NCBI RefSeq assembly: GCF_027531545.1
Contig: NZ_JAPZSC010000025.1
Coordinates: 1-64,000, forward strand
Direction of reading: 5' to 3'
From: Silanimonas sp.
GTDB taxonomy: Bacteria; Pseudomonadota; Gammaproteobacteria; Xanthomonadales; Xanthomonadaceae
DNA: 64,000 nucleotides
Of this stretch, positions 45,642-54,200 are shown piece by piece. Numbering within the stretch: position 1 is the first letter of the stretch; the number at the start of each line of letters is the position of its first letter. Both the position numbers and the translations under genes were made by a program. The notes beneath the pieces are model-generated. The model made no database searches. It saw only the letters and a list, made by a program, of their open reading frames with translations, and was not told where the DNA came from.

Positions 45642-46372
45642 CAATCACCGTAAAGCGCCTGCAGGGCGGCCAGCACGGCCAGCCCGGCGGTTTCCGTGCG
45701 CAGCACGCGCGGGCCGAGCTGCACGCCCTCGAAGCCGCCCTTCGTCAGCAGGCGGTGGTCGCGTTCGCCGAGCCCGCCTTCCGGGCCGATCACCAGCACG
45801 ACGGGCTGCGCCGGCTGCAGGTCGAGGGCCTTCAGGGCGCGGCCCTGGTGCGGATCGAGGATCAGTTTCCGCGCGTTGGCCGGCAGGTCGGCCAGCGCCT
45901 CGTGCAGCGCGCGCGGCTCGGCGACGGTGGGGACGCGCGCCCGGCCGCTCTGCTCGCAGGCCGCGGCGACCACGCCACGCCAGTGCGCGATGCGGCGTTC
46001 GGCGCGATCGGCATCGAGCTTCACCTCGGTGCGTTCGGTCATCACCGGCTGGATGGCCTGAACACCGAGTTCGGTGGCCTTCTGCAGGATCATGTCCATC
46101 TTGTCGCCGCGGGCCACGCCCTGAAGCAGGGTGATGGCCAGCGGTGATTCGTTGTGGCGTGCCTCGACCGCGCCGACCGTGACCTCGACCGCCCTCTTCT
46201 CGCTGCCGGTGATGCGCGCGGCGTAGTCGTGGCCGTCGCCGTTGAACAGCGTCACTGCATCGCCCTCGCGAAGCCGGAGCACGCGCAGCAGGTGCAGGCT
46301 CTTCTCTTCGGGCAGCCGCAGCACGGCATCCGCCGCCAGGGGAGCATCGACGTGGCAGCGGATCACGCGCAT
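45635..46372 (-). CDS. rsmE: 16S rRNA (uracil-1498-N3)-methyltransferase
   Basis: This 245-residue SPOUT-fold methyltransferase modifies U1498 of 16S rRNA. N-terminal PUA-like part: EEKSLHLLRVLRLREGDAVT. SPOUT domain: LLQGVARGDKMDMILQKATE, VIGPEGGLGERDH and LRTETAGLAVLAALQAL, the knotted SAM-binding region. Its ATG at 46372 lies ten bases inside the end of bioA, so both are in one operon. Confidence 0.95.
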   Translation of the reverse strand: MRVIRCHVDAPLAADAVLRLPEEKSLHLLRVLRLREGDAVTLFNGDGHDYAARITGSEKRAVEVTVGAVEARHNESPLAITLLQGVARGDKMDMILQKATELGVQAIQPVMTERTEVKLDADRAERRIAHWRGVVAAACEQSGRARVPTVAEPRALHEALADLPANARKLILDPHQGRALKALDLQPAQPVVLVIGPEGGLGERDHRLLTKGGFEGVQLGPRVLRTETAGLAVLAALQALYGDWA

Positions 46373-47772
46373 CGGACGTAGGCCTCGATGGCGGCGGCGG
46401 TGGCGCGGTCGAGCACGGCGATGGCCTCGTCGTCGATGCAGTAGGGCGGCATCCAGTACAGCACGTTGCCCAAGGGGCGCAGCACGGCGCCGGCGTCGAG
46501 ACCGGCGCGGTAGGCGGCCAGCGCGCGCTGGCGCGGATGGTCGGTGTATTCGCGGCGGGTGGCGCGATCCTCGACCAGCTCGAAGGCGAGGATCATCCCG
46601 GTCTGGCGCAGGTCGCCCACGGCCGGGTGGTCGGCGAAGCGCGAGGCGGCAGCGGCGAGCTTCGCGGCCGTATCGCGGTTGGCGGCGATGGCGCCGGTGC
46701 TCTCGAACAGATCGAGCGTGGCGTTGGCGGCGGCGCAGGCCACCGGGTTGCCGGCGAAGCTGTGCGAATGCAGGAAGGCGCGGGTGCGGTCCTCGCTCCA
46801 GAACGCCCCATAGATGCCGTCGTGGGTGAGCACCGCGGACAGCGGCAGCGCGCCGCCCGAGAGGCCCTTGGAGAGGCAGAGGAAATCCGGGGTGATGCCG
46901 GCCTGCTCGCAGGCGAACAGCGTGCCGGTGCGGCCGAAGCCCACCGCGATCTCGTCGGCGATGAGGTGGATGCCGTGCGCGTCGCAGAGTCGGCGCGCCT
47001 CGGCAAGGTAGGCCGGGTGGTGCATGCGCATGCCGCCGGCGCATTGCACCAGCGGCTCCAGCACCAGCGCGCTGATCGTCGCCCCGTCACGCTCGAACAA
47101 CACCGCGAGGGCCGCGGCCGCGCGTCGCGCGCAGGCCTCGGCCGACTCTCCGGGTTCGGCGTGGTAGGCGTCGGGCGAAGGCGCGAACACCGGTTCGAGC
47201 AGCAAGGGCGCGTAGATGCGGCGGTAGAGCGGGATGTCGCTCATCGCCAGCGCGCCGAGCGTCTCGCCGTGGTAGCCGTTCTGCAGCGCGACGAAGCGCG
47301 TGCGCTGGCCGTCGCCGCGGTTCTGGTGCGCGTGGAAGCTCATCTTCAGCGCGATCTCGATCGCTGCGCTGCCGTTCTCGCCGTAGAACACGCGGGAGAG
47401 CGGCGCGTGCGTGGCGCTGCGCGGGGCGATGCCCACCAGGCGCTCGGCGAGGCGCAGGCCGGGTTCGTGGGCGAAGCCGGCGTAGATCACGTGCTCGAGT
47501 TCGGCCGCTTGCGCGCCGATGGCCTGCGCGATGTGCGGATGCGCGTGGCCGAACAGGTTGGTCCACCAGCTGGAGATGCCGTCCAGCCAGCGCTGCCCGT
47601 CCAGGCCCTCCAGCCAGGCGCCGCGGCCGCGGCGGATCGGCAGCAGGGGCAGTTCGCCGCGATGCTCGCGCATCTGCGTGCAAGGGTGCCAGACGACGGC
47701 GAGGTCGCGGGTGAGGAAGGCCTCGACATCGGCCTCTGCTAGCATCGGCGCGATGGAAATGTTCTGCGTCAT
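46363..47772 (-). CDS. bioA: Adenosylmethionine-8-amino-7-oxononanoate aminotransferase
   Basis: This 469-residue PLP-dependent class III aminotransferase makes 7,8-diaminopelargonate in biotin synthesis, with SAM as amino donor. Motifs are VWHPCTQMREH, DGISSWWTNLFGHAHP, NGYHGETLGALAMSD, ADEIAVGFGRTGTLFACEQA and the PLP-lysine region LSKGLSGGALP. The ATG at 47772 fits the family; the longer frame runs into the divergent nudE gene. No other bio gene is in the window. Confidence 0.95.
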   Translation of the reverse strand: MTQNISIAPMLAEADVEAFLTRDLAVVWHPCTQMREHRGELPLLPIRRGRGAWLEGLDGQRWLDGISSWWTNLFGHAHPHIAQAIGAQAAELEHVIYAGFAHEPGLRLAERLVGIAPRSATHAPLSRVFYGENGSAAIEIALKMSFHAHQNRGDGQRTRFVALQNGYHGETLGALAMSDIPLYRRIYAPLLLEPVFAPSPDAYHAEPGESAEACARRAAAALAVLFERDGATISALVLEPLVQCAGGMRMHHPAYLAEARRLCDAHGIHLIADEIAVGFGRTGTLFACEQAGITPDFLCLSKGLSGGALPLSAVLTHDGIYGAFWSEDRTRAFLHSHSFAGNPVACAAANATLDLFESTGAIAANRDTAAKLAAAASRFADHPAVGDLRQTGMILAFELVEDRATRREYTDHPRQRALAAYRAGLDAGAVLRPLGNVLYWMPPYCIDDEAIAVLDRATAAAIEAYVRCA

Positions 47773-47823
47773 GCCGCGAATGATGGTGACCCGCCGCCAG
47801 TCTGTCCATGCGCGAGGCCGGCC

Positions 47824-48381
47824 ATGAGCCGCCCCCTGCCCACCATCCACGGGCGCGAGGAGGTCGATGTCGGCGCCTACCGCCTGGAACGCGTCGACCT
47901 CGAGTTCAGCAACGGCGAACGCCGCCGCTTCGACCGGCTGAAATCGAAGGGTCATGGCGCGGTGATGATCGCCGCGCTCCCCGACCCCGAGACCGTGTTG
48001 CTCATCCGCGAGTACGGGACCGGCACGCACCGCTACGAGCTCGGCCTGCCCAAGGGCAAGATCGATGCCGGCGAGAGCGGGCTTGAGGCCGCCGCCCGCG
48101 AGATGCGCGAAGAGATCGGCTTCGGCGCCGAGCTGCTCACGCACCTGAAGTCGATCACGCTGGCGCCCACCTACATGAGCCACGAGATCCAACTGGTGGT
48201 CGCAGAAGGCCTGTTCCCCGAAAAGCTCGAGGGCGACGAGCCCGAGCCGCTGGAGGTCGTGCCCTGGCGTTTCGACCGCCTGCACGAGCTGATGCTGCGC
48301 GAGGAGTTCTCGGAGGGCCGCTCGATCGCCGCGCTGTTCCTCGTGCGCGAGTGGTTGGCCCGTGGCAGGCCCGCGCCGTGA
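47824..48381 (+). CDS. nudE: ADP compounds hydrolase NudE
   Basis: This 185-residue NUDIX enzyme acts on ADP-ribose, NADH and related ADP compounds. The NUDIX box GLPKGKIDAGESGLEAAARE with MREEIGF is canonical. LLIREYGTGTHRYELGLPKG and TLAPTYMSHEIQLVVAEGL match NudE. The cysQ start overlaps its stop (GTGA). The pair nudE-cysQ is conserved in many Gammaproteobacteria. Confidence 0.93.
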   Translation: MSRPLPTIHGREEVDVGAYRLERVDLEFSNGERRRFDRLKSKGHGAVMIAALPDPETVLLIREYGTGTHRYELGLPKGKIDAGESGLEAAAREMREEIGFGAELLTHLKSITLAPTYMSHEIQLVVAEGLFPEKLEGDEPEPLEVVPWRFDRLHELMLREEFSEGRSIAALFLVREWLARGRPAP

Positions 48382-49217
48382 GCGCGGCCGCCGGAGAGGG
48401 CGCAGCCGCGCGCTACGCCGCGCTGCGTGAACCGGCCATCGCGCTGGCCGAGGCCGCGGGCCGCGCGATCATGGCCGTCTACGCGCGTGATTTCGCCGTC
48501 GAAGCCAAGGACGACCGTTCGCCGCTGACCGAGGCGGATCTCGCCTCACATCGCTTGCTGGTCGCCGGGCTTGAATCGCTGACGCCGGACATTCCGGTGC
48601 TGTCGGAGGAATCCGCCGCGCTGGACCCGGCCGAGCGCCGCGCGTGGCCGCGGCTGTGGCTGGTCGATCCGCTCGACGGCACCCGCGAGTTCGTCAAGAA
48701 GAACGGCGAGTTCTGCGTCTGCATCGCCCTGGTCGAACACGGCGTGCCGGTGCTCGGCCTCGTGCATGCGCCGGTGACCGGCGTGACCTGGTCGGCGTTG
48801 GCGGGGCAGGGGGCGTGGCGCCGGGAGGCCGGCGGCGATGACATCGCGCTCGCAGCGCGCGTGCCGTCGCCTGAAGCGAAGGCCGGCGTGGGGCTCCGCG
48901 TTGCCGCCAGCCGTTCGCACCTCGACCCGCGCACCGCCGCCCTGCTGGAACGCCTGCCGGAGGCGGAGCGCGTGCCGATGGGCTCGGCGCTGAAGTTCGG
49001 GCTGCTCGCCGAAGGCCGGCTCGACCTCTACCCGCGCTTCGGCCCCACCTCCGAATGGGATACCGCCGCGGGCCAGTGCCTCGTGGAGGCGGTCGGGGGT
49101 GCCGTGCTCGACCTCGAGGGCCGGGCGCTGCGCTACAACCAGCGCGACACCCTGTTGAACGGCGACTTCATCGCGGTGGCCGATGCGCGGCTGGCCTGGA
49201 GGGATTGGCTTGAGTGA
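48378..49217 (+). CDS. cysQ: 3'(2'),5'-bisphosphate nucleotidase CysQ
   Basis: This 279-residue inositol-monophosphatase-family enzyme hydrolyses 3'-phosphoadenosine 5'-phosphate, a by-product of sulfate assimilation. Metal-binding motifs are PVLSEES, WLVDPLDGTREFVKKNGEF and SEWDTAAGQCLVEAVGG. A GTG at 48378 overlaps the nudE stop and gives a family-like start; a TTG nine codons earlier is less likely. It continues into mazG with an eight-base overlap. Confidence 0.94.
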   Translation: MSAAAGEGAAARYAALREPAIALAEAAGRAIMAVYARDFAVEAKDDRSPLTEADLASHRLLVAGLESLTPDIPVLSEESAALDPAERRAWPRLWLVDPLDGTREFVKKNGEFCVCIALVEHGVPVLGLVHAPVTGVTWSALAGQGAWRREAGGDDIALAARVPSPEAKAGVGLRVAASRSHLDPRTAALLERLPEAERVPMGSALKFGLLAEGRLDLYPRFGPTSEWDTAAGQCLVEAVGGAVLDLEGRALRYNQRDTLLNGDFIAVADARLAWRDWLE

Positions 49218-50046
49218 CCTGAGCGACGCACCGCGCGAGCGCATCGAGACCCTGCTGGCGGTGATGGCGCGGCTGCGCGACCCCGAGCGCGGCTGCCCTT
49301 GGGACGTGAAGCAGGATTTCGCCAGCATCGCGACCTACACCATCGAGGAAGCCTACGAGGTGGCGGAAGCCATCGATCGCGGCGACCTCGGCGACCTCAA
49401 GGACGAACTCGGCGACCTGCTGCTGCAGGTGGTCTTCCATGCCCAGATGGCGAACGAACACGGTGCCTTCGGCTTCGCCGACGTTGTCGCGGCCATCAAC
49501 GACAAGATGATCCGCCGCCACCCGCACGTGTTCGGCGACGCCTCCGTCGAGGATGCCGATGCGCAGACCGCGGCATGGGAAAAAATGAAGGCCGCGGAGC
49601 GCGCCGCGAAACGGCGTGACATGCATGCGCCGCCCTCGGCGCTCGATGACGTGCCCAAGGCCCTGCCGGAATGGCAGCGCGCGCTCAAATTGCAGAAGCG
49701 CGGCGCCAACGTCGGCTACGACTGGCCGGACGCCACGCCGGTGATCGCCAAGCTCGAGGAAGAGCTCGAGGAAGTGCGCGAGGCGCTCGCGATGCCGCCT
49801 TCGCCGGAACGTCAGGACGCGGTGGAAGACGAGATCGGCGACCTGCTGTTCGTCGCGATGAACCTCGCGCGCAAGGCCAAGGTCGATCCGGGTACGGCGC
49901 TGCGCCGCGCGAATGCCAAGTACGAGCGCCGATTCCGCCAGATGGAAGCGCTGGCGCGTGCGCAGGGCCGCGAGTTCAGTGCGCTGTCGCTGGAGGAGCA
50001 GAGTGCGCTTTGGAACGAGGCCAAGCGCATCGAGCGCGGCGGGTGA
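49210..50046 (+). CDS. mazG: Nucleoside triphosphate pyrophosphohydrolase MazG
   Basis: This 278-residue protein has two MazG folds, with CPWDVKQDFASIATYTIEEA (EExxE helix), YEVAEAIDRGDLGDLKDELG, and a second set near KLEEELEEVREALAMPP and VEDEIGDLLFVAMNLARKAK. It hydrolyses NTPs, including damaged ones, to NMP and PPi. I chose a TTG at 49210 because GGAGGGA lies at the right distance. A non-ATG start is therefore probable. It overlaps cysQ and the HAD gene on either side. Confidence 0.93.
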   Translation: MSDLSDAPRERIETLLAVMARLRDPERGCPWDVKQDFASIATYTIEEAYEVAEAIDRGDLGDLKDELGDLLLQVVFHAQMANEHGAFGFADVVAAINDKMIRRHPHVFGDASVEDADAQTAAWEKMKAAERAAKRRDMHAPPSALDDVPKALPEWQRALKLQKRGANVGYDWPDATPVIAKLEEELEEVREALAMPPSPERQDAVEDEIGDLLFVAMNLARKAKVDPGTALRRANAKYERRFRQMEALARAQGREFSALSLEEQSALWNEAKRIERGG

Positions 50047-50681
50047 GTGAGGGCGATGCCGCGTCGCTGCCGCGGCTGGTGCTGTTCGACTTCGATGGCA
50101 CGCTGACCACGGTCGAGACCTTCCCGCTCTTCGTGCGTTTCGCGGCACCGCCTTGGCGCGTTCGTCTTGGCGGGCTGCTGCTCGCACCGTTGGTGCTCGC
50201 CTACCGTGTGGGTTGGATCTCGGGCGTCGTGGTGCGCGCTGCCATCGTGCGCGTCGCGTTCTCCGGTATGGCACGTGACCACTTCGAGGCGCTCGCCCAT
50301 GCCTTTGCCGCCGAGCGGTTCCCGGTGCTGATGCGGCCCGACATGCTGGCGATATTCCGGGCCCACCGGGCCGCTGGCGATCGCGTCATCGTCGTTTCCG
50401 GAAACTTCGACGCGCTGCTTCGGCCATGGTGCGAGGTCGAAGGCGTCGAATTGCTGGCCTCGGCGCTCGAATGCCGCGCCGGCCGATTGACTGGGCGATA
50501 CGCCGGGCCGCAGTGCGCCGGTGAAGCGAAGGTGGAACGCATCCGCGCCCTCGTCGGTGAGTGGCCGCACGAAGGCATCGAGGCGCATGGCGACACCGTC
50601 GAAGACCTGCCGATGCTGGCGATGGCGACGACCGCCACCTACCGCGGCGCACCATGGCCGAACGGCGACGCAGTGCGCTGA
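50043..50681 (+). CDS. HAD-IB family hydrolase
   Basis: This 212-residue SerB-like HAD phosphatase has motif I LVLFDFDGTLTTVETFPLF, motif II VIVVSGNFDALLRPW, the conserved Lys in CAGEAKVERI, and motif IV HGDTVEDLPML. A hydrophobic cap region (GGLLLAPLVLAYRVGWISGV) is similar to that of the HAD gene at 33491. The GTG at 50043 overlaps the mazG stop (GTGA). Substrate is unknown; a phosphorylated lipid or serine-like compound would fit the family. Confidence 0.87.
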   Translation: MSEGDAASLPRLVLFDFDGTLTTVETFPLFVRFAAPPWRVRLGGLLLAPLVLAYRVGWISGVVVRAAIVRVAFSGMARDHFEALAHAFAAERFPVLMRPDMLAIFRAHRAAGDRVIVVSGNFDALLRPWCEVEGVELLASALECRAGRLTGRYAGPQCAGEAKVERIRALVGEWPHEGIEAHGDTVEDLPMLAMATTATYRGAPWPNGDAVR

Positions 50682-50745
50682 TTCATGCCGCCTCGACGCG
50701 CCACCCTTAGCCTCGACGGCGCGCCGCCTCCCGACAAGACCTGAC

Positions 50746-51063
50746 ATGACCACACCCACGACCGGTTTCGCCAGCTTCCGCGAGTTCTATCCGTTCTACC
50801 TCGGCGAGCACAGCAATCGAACCTCGCGACGCCTGCACGTCATCGGCTCGACCGTTGTCCTCGTGCTGATCGGCCTCGTGCTGGCTCAGGTGCTCTCGCC
50901 GTGGTGGTTGTTCGCCGTGCCCGTCTGCGGCTATGGATTCGCATGGGTGGGGCACTTCTTCTTCGAGCACAACAAACCGGCCACGTTCAAGCACCCGCTC
51001 TACTCGCTGATGGGCGACTGGGTCATGTACAAGGACGTGCTGACCGGGAAGATCCCGTTCTGA
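50746..51063 (+). CDS. Mpo1-like (DUF962) membrane protein
   Basis: This 105-residue protein matches the Mpo1/DUF962 family (yeast Mpo1 is a 2-hydroxy-fatty acid dioxygenase). It has conserved histidines in EFYPFYLGEHSNRTSRRLHV and AWVGHFFFEHNKPATFKHPL, and ends YSLMGDWVMYKDVLTGK. Two transmembrane helices lie between. The ATG at 50746 follows a short gap after the HAD gene. A fatty-acid alpha-oxidation role is inferred from the family. Confidence 0.88.
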   Translation: MTTPTTGFASFREFYPFYLGEHSNRTSRRLHVIGSTVVLVLIGLVLAQVLSPWWLFAVPVCGYGFAWVGHFFFEHNKPATFKHPLYSLMGDWVMYKDVLTGKIPF

Positions 51064-51069
51064 CCGCGC

Positions 51070-51651
51070 TCAGTTCTGCAGGCCGTCGAGCAGCCGGTCG
51101 AGCACCCCACGGGCCCGTTGCCGTGCCGCAGGAGGGTCGACGTGGGTCGCGATCCAGAGCGCGGCGTCGATCATCGCGCCGTTGAGCATCCGCGCCAGCG
51201 CCTCGGGGTCGGTCCGGCGCAGGGCGCCTTCGTCCATCAGCTCGGCCAACCCATCGATGATCGGCTGCAGCGAGCCCGCGGCATCGATGTCGCGATGGCG
51301 CTGTCCGAGAACAGCCGGCGCGTCGCGCAGCATCACCCGCTGGTACTCCGGCTCCAGGGCGAGGTCGAGGTAGGCCTGGCAGCACTCGCGGAAGCCGGCC
51401 CATCCGCCCGGTCCCGCCTCATACGCCGCATCGAGACGGGCGTTCGTCTCGACGTCGATCTCCCGGACCACGGCCTCCAGCAGCCCTTCCTTGCCGCCGA
51501 AGTGGTGGTACAGCGCACCGCGCGTCAGGCCGACTTCGGCGCACAGCGCCTCCATCGAAGTCGTCGCGTAACCCTGCGTGGCGAAGCTGCGGCGGGCGGA
51601 GTCGAGCAGGGCCCGGGTGGTCCGGGCGATGCGGTCGGCGTTGCGGCTCAT
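51070..51651 (-). CDS. TetR/AcrR-family transcriptional repressor
   Basis: This 193-residue repressor has the N-terminal TetR HTH (QGYATTSMEALCAEVGLTRG, ALYHHFGGKEGLLEAVV) and a C-terminal helical ligand domain of the AcrR type. It is divergent from the SDR-MATE pair. The 58-base gap between them holds two palindromes, so it probably represses that pair and itself. A MATE pump as target suggests a drug or metabolite ligand. Confidence 0.92.
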   Translation of the reverse strand: MSRNADRIARTTRALLDSARRSFATQGYATTSMEALCAEVGLTRGALYHHFGGKEGLLEAVVREIDVETNARLDAAYEAGPGGWAGFRECCQAYLDLALEPEYQRVMLRDAPAVLGQRHRDIDAAGSLQPIIDGLAELMDEGALRRTDPEALARMLNGAMIDAALWIATHVDPPAARQRARGVLDRLLDGLQN

Positions 51652-51653
51652 TC

Positions 51654-51691
51654 ACATACACCATGCATGTATTTGCATACGATGTGTATGT
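51654..51691. promoter_or_regulatory. Candidate tandem TetR operator
   Basis: Outer arms ACATACAC (51654-51661) and GTGTATGT (51684-51691) are perfectly complementary. Inside are two smaller palindromes: ATACA-N7-TGTAT (51656-51672) and CATAC-N5-GTATG (51676-51690). They resemble the ACATACA/TGTATGT half-sites of AcrR-type operators. The whole gap is unusually AT-rich for this window. Confidence 0.65.
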
Positions 51692-51709
51692 TAGTCGGAG
51701 AGCGTCGTC

Positions 51710-52408
51710 GTGGAGCGAACAAATACGATCGTCGTCGTGGGTGGCAGCCGGGGTATCGGTGCGGCGGTGGCCGCCCATCTCGAGTGGCAGGGCCATCGGG
51801 TGCTGGCCGTCTCGCGTGGGCGGGCCGCGGCGGGCGAGTGGGTGGCCGCCGATTTGCTCGAGGACGCGGGCCTCGAGGCCGTCGTGCGCGCCGTCGGCGG
51901 GGGGGCGATCGACGCCCTGCTGTACCTCGGCGGCGCGTGGGAGCAGGGAGCGTTCACCGCCGACTACGACTTCATGGCCTCGCCGCGCGAGGAAACGCGC
52001 ACGGTCATCGGCATCAACCTCGTCGCGCCGATCCTGCTGGCCCAAGCCCTCGCCCCGGCGCTGTCGCGTGCGCCCGCCCCGCGCGTGGTGCTGCTCGGGG
52101 CGTGGTTGGACCCGCCGGGGGCCTATCCGGAGGTTGCCAACGCCGCGTCGAAGGCGGGCTTCCATGGCGCTGCGCGGGCGATGGACGCGTCGCTGGCGCG
52201 CTTCGGAATCGGCGTGACCGTCATCGACCCGGCCAACGTCGGCACCGACGAGGTCGAGGCGGACATCGTTGAAGGGCGCTTTGGTAAGCAGCGGCCCATC
52301 CCGCTCGCCGACGTCTGCCGCACGATTGACTACGTGCTGGCGCTGTCGCACGACACCGTGCCGGCTCGCCTCGTGCTCGCCCAGCGGCAGCCGGCAGCAC
52401 GCGCATGA
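51710..52408 (+). CDS. Atypical SDR-family protein lacking the catalytic Tyr
   Basis: This 232-residue protein is a short-chain dehydrogenase/reductase by its N-terminal Rossmann motif VVVGGSRGIGAAVAAHLEWQ and the INLVAPILLAQAL segment. The active site is altered. Where SDRs have YxxxK the sequence reads NAASK, so Asn replaces the catalytic Tyr and only Lys remains. The usual Ser in the NISS strand is replaced (VVLLGAW). It may bind NADP(H) without classical reductase activity. The GTG start follows GGAG. The MATE gene overlaps its stop by four bases. Confidence 0.8.
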   Translation: MERTNTIVVVGGSRGIGAAVAAHLEWQGHRVLAVSRGRAAAGEWVAADLLEDAGLEAVVRAVGGGAIDALLYLGGAWEQGAFTADYDFMASPREETRTVIGINLVAPILLAQALAPALSRAPAPRVVLLGAWLDPPGAYPEVANAASKAGFHGAARAMDASLARFGIGVTVIDPANVGTDEVEADIVEGRFGKQRPIPLADVCRTIDYVLALSHDTVPARLVLAQRQPAARA

Positions 52409-53763
52409 GCACGCTGCGTCGCGCGCTCGCTGAGATCGGCCCCCTCGCGGCGCTCGCCGCGCCGATGGTTGCCGGCCTCGTCGCATCGACGGGAGTCACG
52501 CTGGTCGACACCGCGATGCTTGGGCCGCTCGGCGCAACGCCGTTGGCGGCGGTCTCGCTGACCACCTCGGTGGCGATCATTTTCTATGCCGGCCTTTACG
52601 GATTCGCCGGCCCGGTCGGCCTGTTCGCAGGTCGCTGTTTCGGCAGCGGCGACCTCGGCGATATCGGACACATCGCTCGGCATGGCGCGCTGCTGGCCAG
52701 CCTTGGTGGCCTCGTGGGCGCGCTGCTGATGGCCGCGGGCCTGCTGGTGCTGCCCTTCGCCGGGCAGCCGGACGAGGTGCTGGCCGTGATCGGGCCCTAT
52801 TGGCTGTGCCTCAGCGCGTCGATGCTCGCATTCACGCACGCGATGGTCGTCAAGAACCTGCTCGACGCGGCAGGCCGACCGTGGCTGAGCGTGGCCGTGA
52901 CCGTGCTGCCTGCGCTGCTCAACGTGTTCTTCAATTGGCTGCTCATCTACGGCCACTGGGGCTTTCCGCGCCTCGGGTTGACGGGCGCGGGCATCGCCAG
53001 CCTCGCGGCGCAGGCGATCGGTGCGGTGGTCGGTTGGGTGGTGGTGCGCCATCTGCCGTCGCTCCGCGCCTGGTGGGGGCCGCGTCGCTTCGAGCGTGCC
53101 GAACTGGCGCGGCAGTGGAATGAAGGTCGGCCGATGACCGTGCAGCTCTTCCTAGAAGGGGCCGCGGTGGCCGTGGCCGGCGTGCTGATCGGCCTGTTCG
53201 GTGCGGTGGCACTGGCCGGCAACCAGATCGCGCTTTCCGTCGGCAGCACGCTCTACATGCTGCCGCTCGGTGTCGCGGGTGCGGTCACCATCCGCATCGC
53301 GCAGGTGATCGGTGCCGGCCAATGGCCACGCGTGGCGGCGATCGGGCAGGCCGGGCTGCTGGTGGTGACGGGCTGGATGGGCGGTTTCGCCCTGCTGTTC
53401 CTGTTCGCGGGCGCCTGGATCGGCGGGCTGTTCGTCGACGATCCCGCCGTCATTGCCGCGGCCGCGGCGATCTTCTTCGTCTTCGGCTTCACCCAGCTGA
53501 TGGACGGCGTGCAGTCGGTGAGCCTCGGGGCGCTGCGCGGCATGCTCGACAACGACTTCCCGACGCGCGTCTCGCTGGTGGCTTACTGGCTGATCGCGCT
53601 CCCGTTGTCGGCCCTGTTCGGCTTCGGGTTCGACCTGGGCGCGCCAGGTATCTGGGCCGGCTTCGGCGTGGGGCTCGCCTTGGCGGCCGTGGCGCTGGTC
53701 TGGCGCTTTTTCCGGCTCAGCCGCGCGAAGGTGCCGCCGGCGACCATCGACGCGGCAGGCTGA
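52405..53763 (+). CDS. MATE-family multidrug/metabolite efflux transporter
   Basis: This 452-residue inner-membrane protein has 12 hydrophobic helices in two MatE repeats (LAAPMVAGLVASTGVTLVDT with MLGPLGATPLAAVSL, and the second repeat from about residue 240). The family exports cationic compounds or drugs in exchange for Na+ or H+. It is co-translated with the SDR-like gene (ATGA overlap) and probably under TetR control. Substrate is unknown. Confidence 0.93.
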   Translation: MSTLRRALAEIGPLAALAAPMVAGLVASTGVTLVDTAMLGPLGATPLAAVSLTTSVAIIFYAGLYGFAGPVGLFAGRCFGSGDLGDIGHIARHGALLASLGGLVGALLMAAGLLVLPFAGQPDEVLAVIGPYWLCLSASMLAFTHAMVVKNLLDAAGRPWLSVAVTVLPALLNVFFNWLLIYGHWGFPRLGLTGAGIASLAAQAIGAVVGWVVVRHLPSLRAWWGPRRFERAELARQWNEGRPMTVQLFLEGAAVAVAGVLIGLFGAVALAGNQIALSVGSTLYMLPLGVAGAVTIRIAQVIGAGQWPRVAAIGQAGLLVVTGWMGGFALLFLFAGAWIGGLFVDDPAVIAAAAAIFFVFGFTQLMDGVQSVSLGALRGMLDNDFPTRVSLVAYWLIALPLSALFGFGFDLGAPGIWAGFGVGLALAAVALVWRFFRLSRAKVPPATIDAAG

Positions 53764-53772
53764 GCGGCTGAC

Positions 53773-54111
53773 TCATTCCAGGAACAGCAGGAACGCCGCC
53801 GCGATGATCAGCACGAAGGCGGCGATGTGGTTCCATTTGATCGCCTCGCCGAGATAGCTGATGGAGAACGCGGCGAAGACGGACAGGGTCAGGATTTCCT
53901 GCAGGCCCTTGAGCTGCGCCGCCGAGTAGACCTGGTGGCCCAGGCGATTGGCCGGCACCTGCAGGCAGTACTCGAAGAAGGCGATGCCCCAGCTGACGAG
54001 GATCACCGTGAGCAACGGGGTGGTCTTGAACTTCAGGTGCCCGTACCAAGCGATCGTCATGAACACGTTCGAGGCGAGCAGCAGCAGGATGGGGGCGAGG
54101 TAGGTCCACAT
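53773..54111 (-). CDS. DUF486 (DMT-like) membrane protein
   Basis: This 112-residue protein has four transmembrane helices (YLAPILLLLASNVFMTIAWY, LLTVILVSWGIAFFEYCLQV, LTLSVFAAFSISYLGE, IAAFVLIIAAAFLLFLE). HLKFKTTP, QVPANRLGH and QLKGLQEILTL match the DUF486 family, related to small drug/metabolite transporters. Function is not known. It is convergent with the MATE gene nine bases away. Confidence 0.87.
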   Translation of the reverse strand: MWTYLAPILLLLASNVFMTIAWYGHLKFKTTPLLTVILVSWGIAFFEYCLQVPANRLGHQVYSAAQLKGLQEILTLSVFAAFSISYLGEAIKWNHIAAFVLIIAAAFLLFLE

Positions 54112-54200
54112 CGGGGACTCCGGGCGGGCAGGCGAAGCAGGAGTGTGCCGCCCTCGCCCCGTTCACACCCGTCTCACCCGCATGGGCGCTCAATGGCAGC

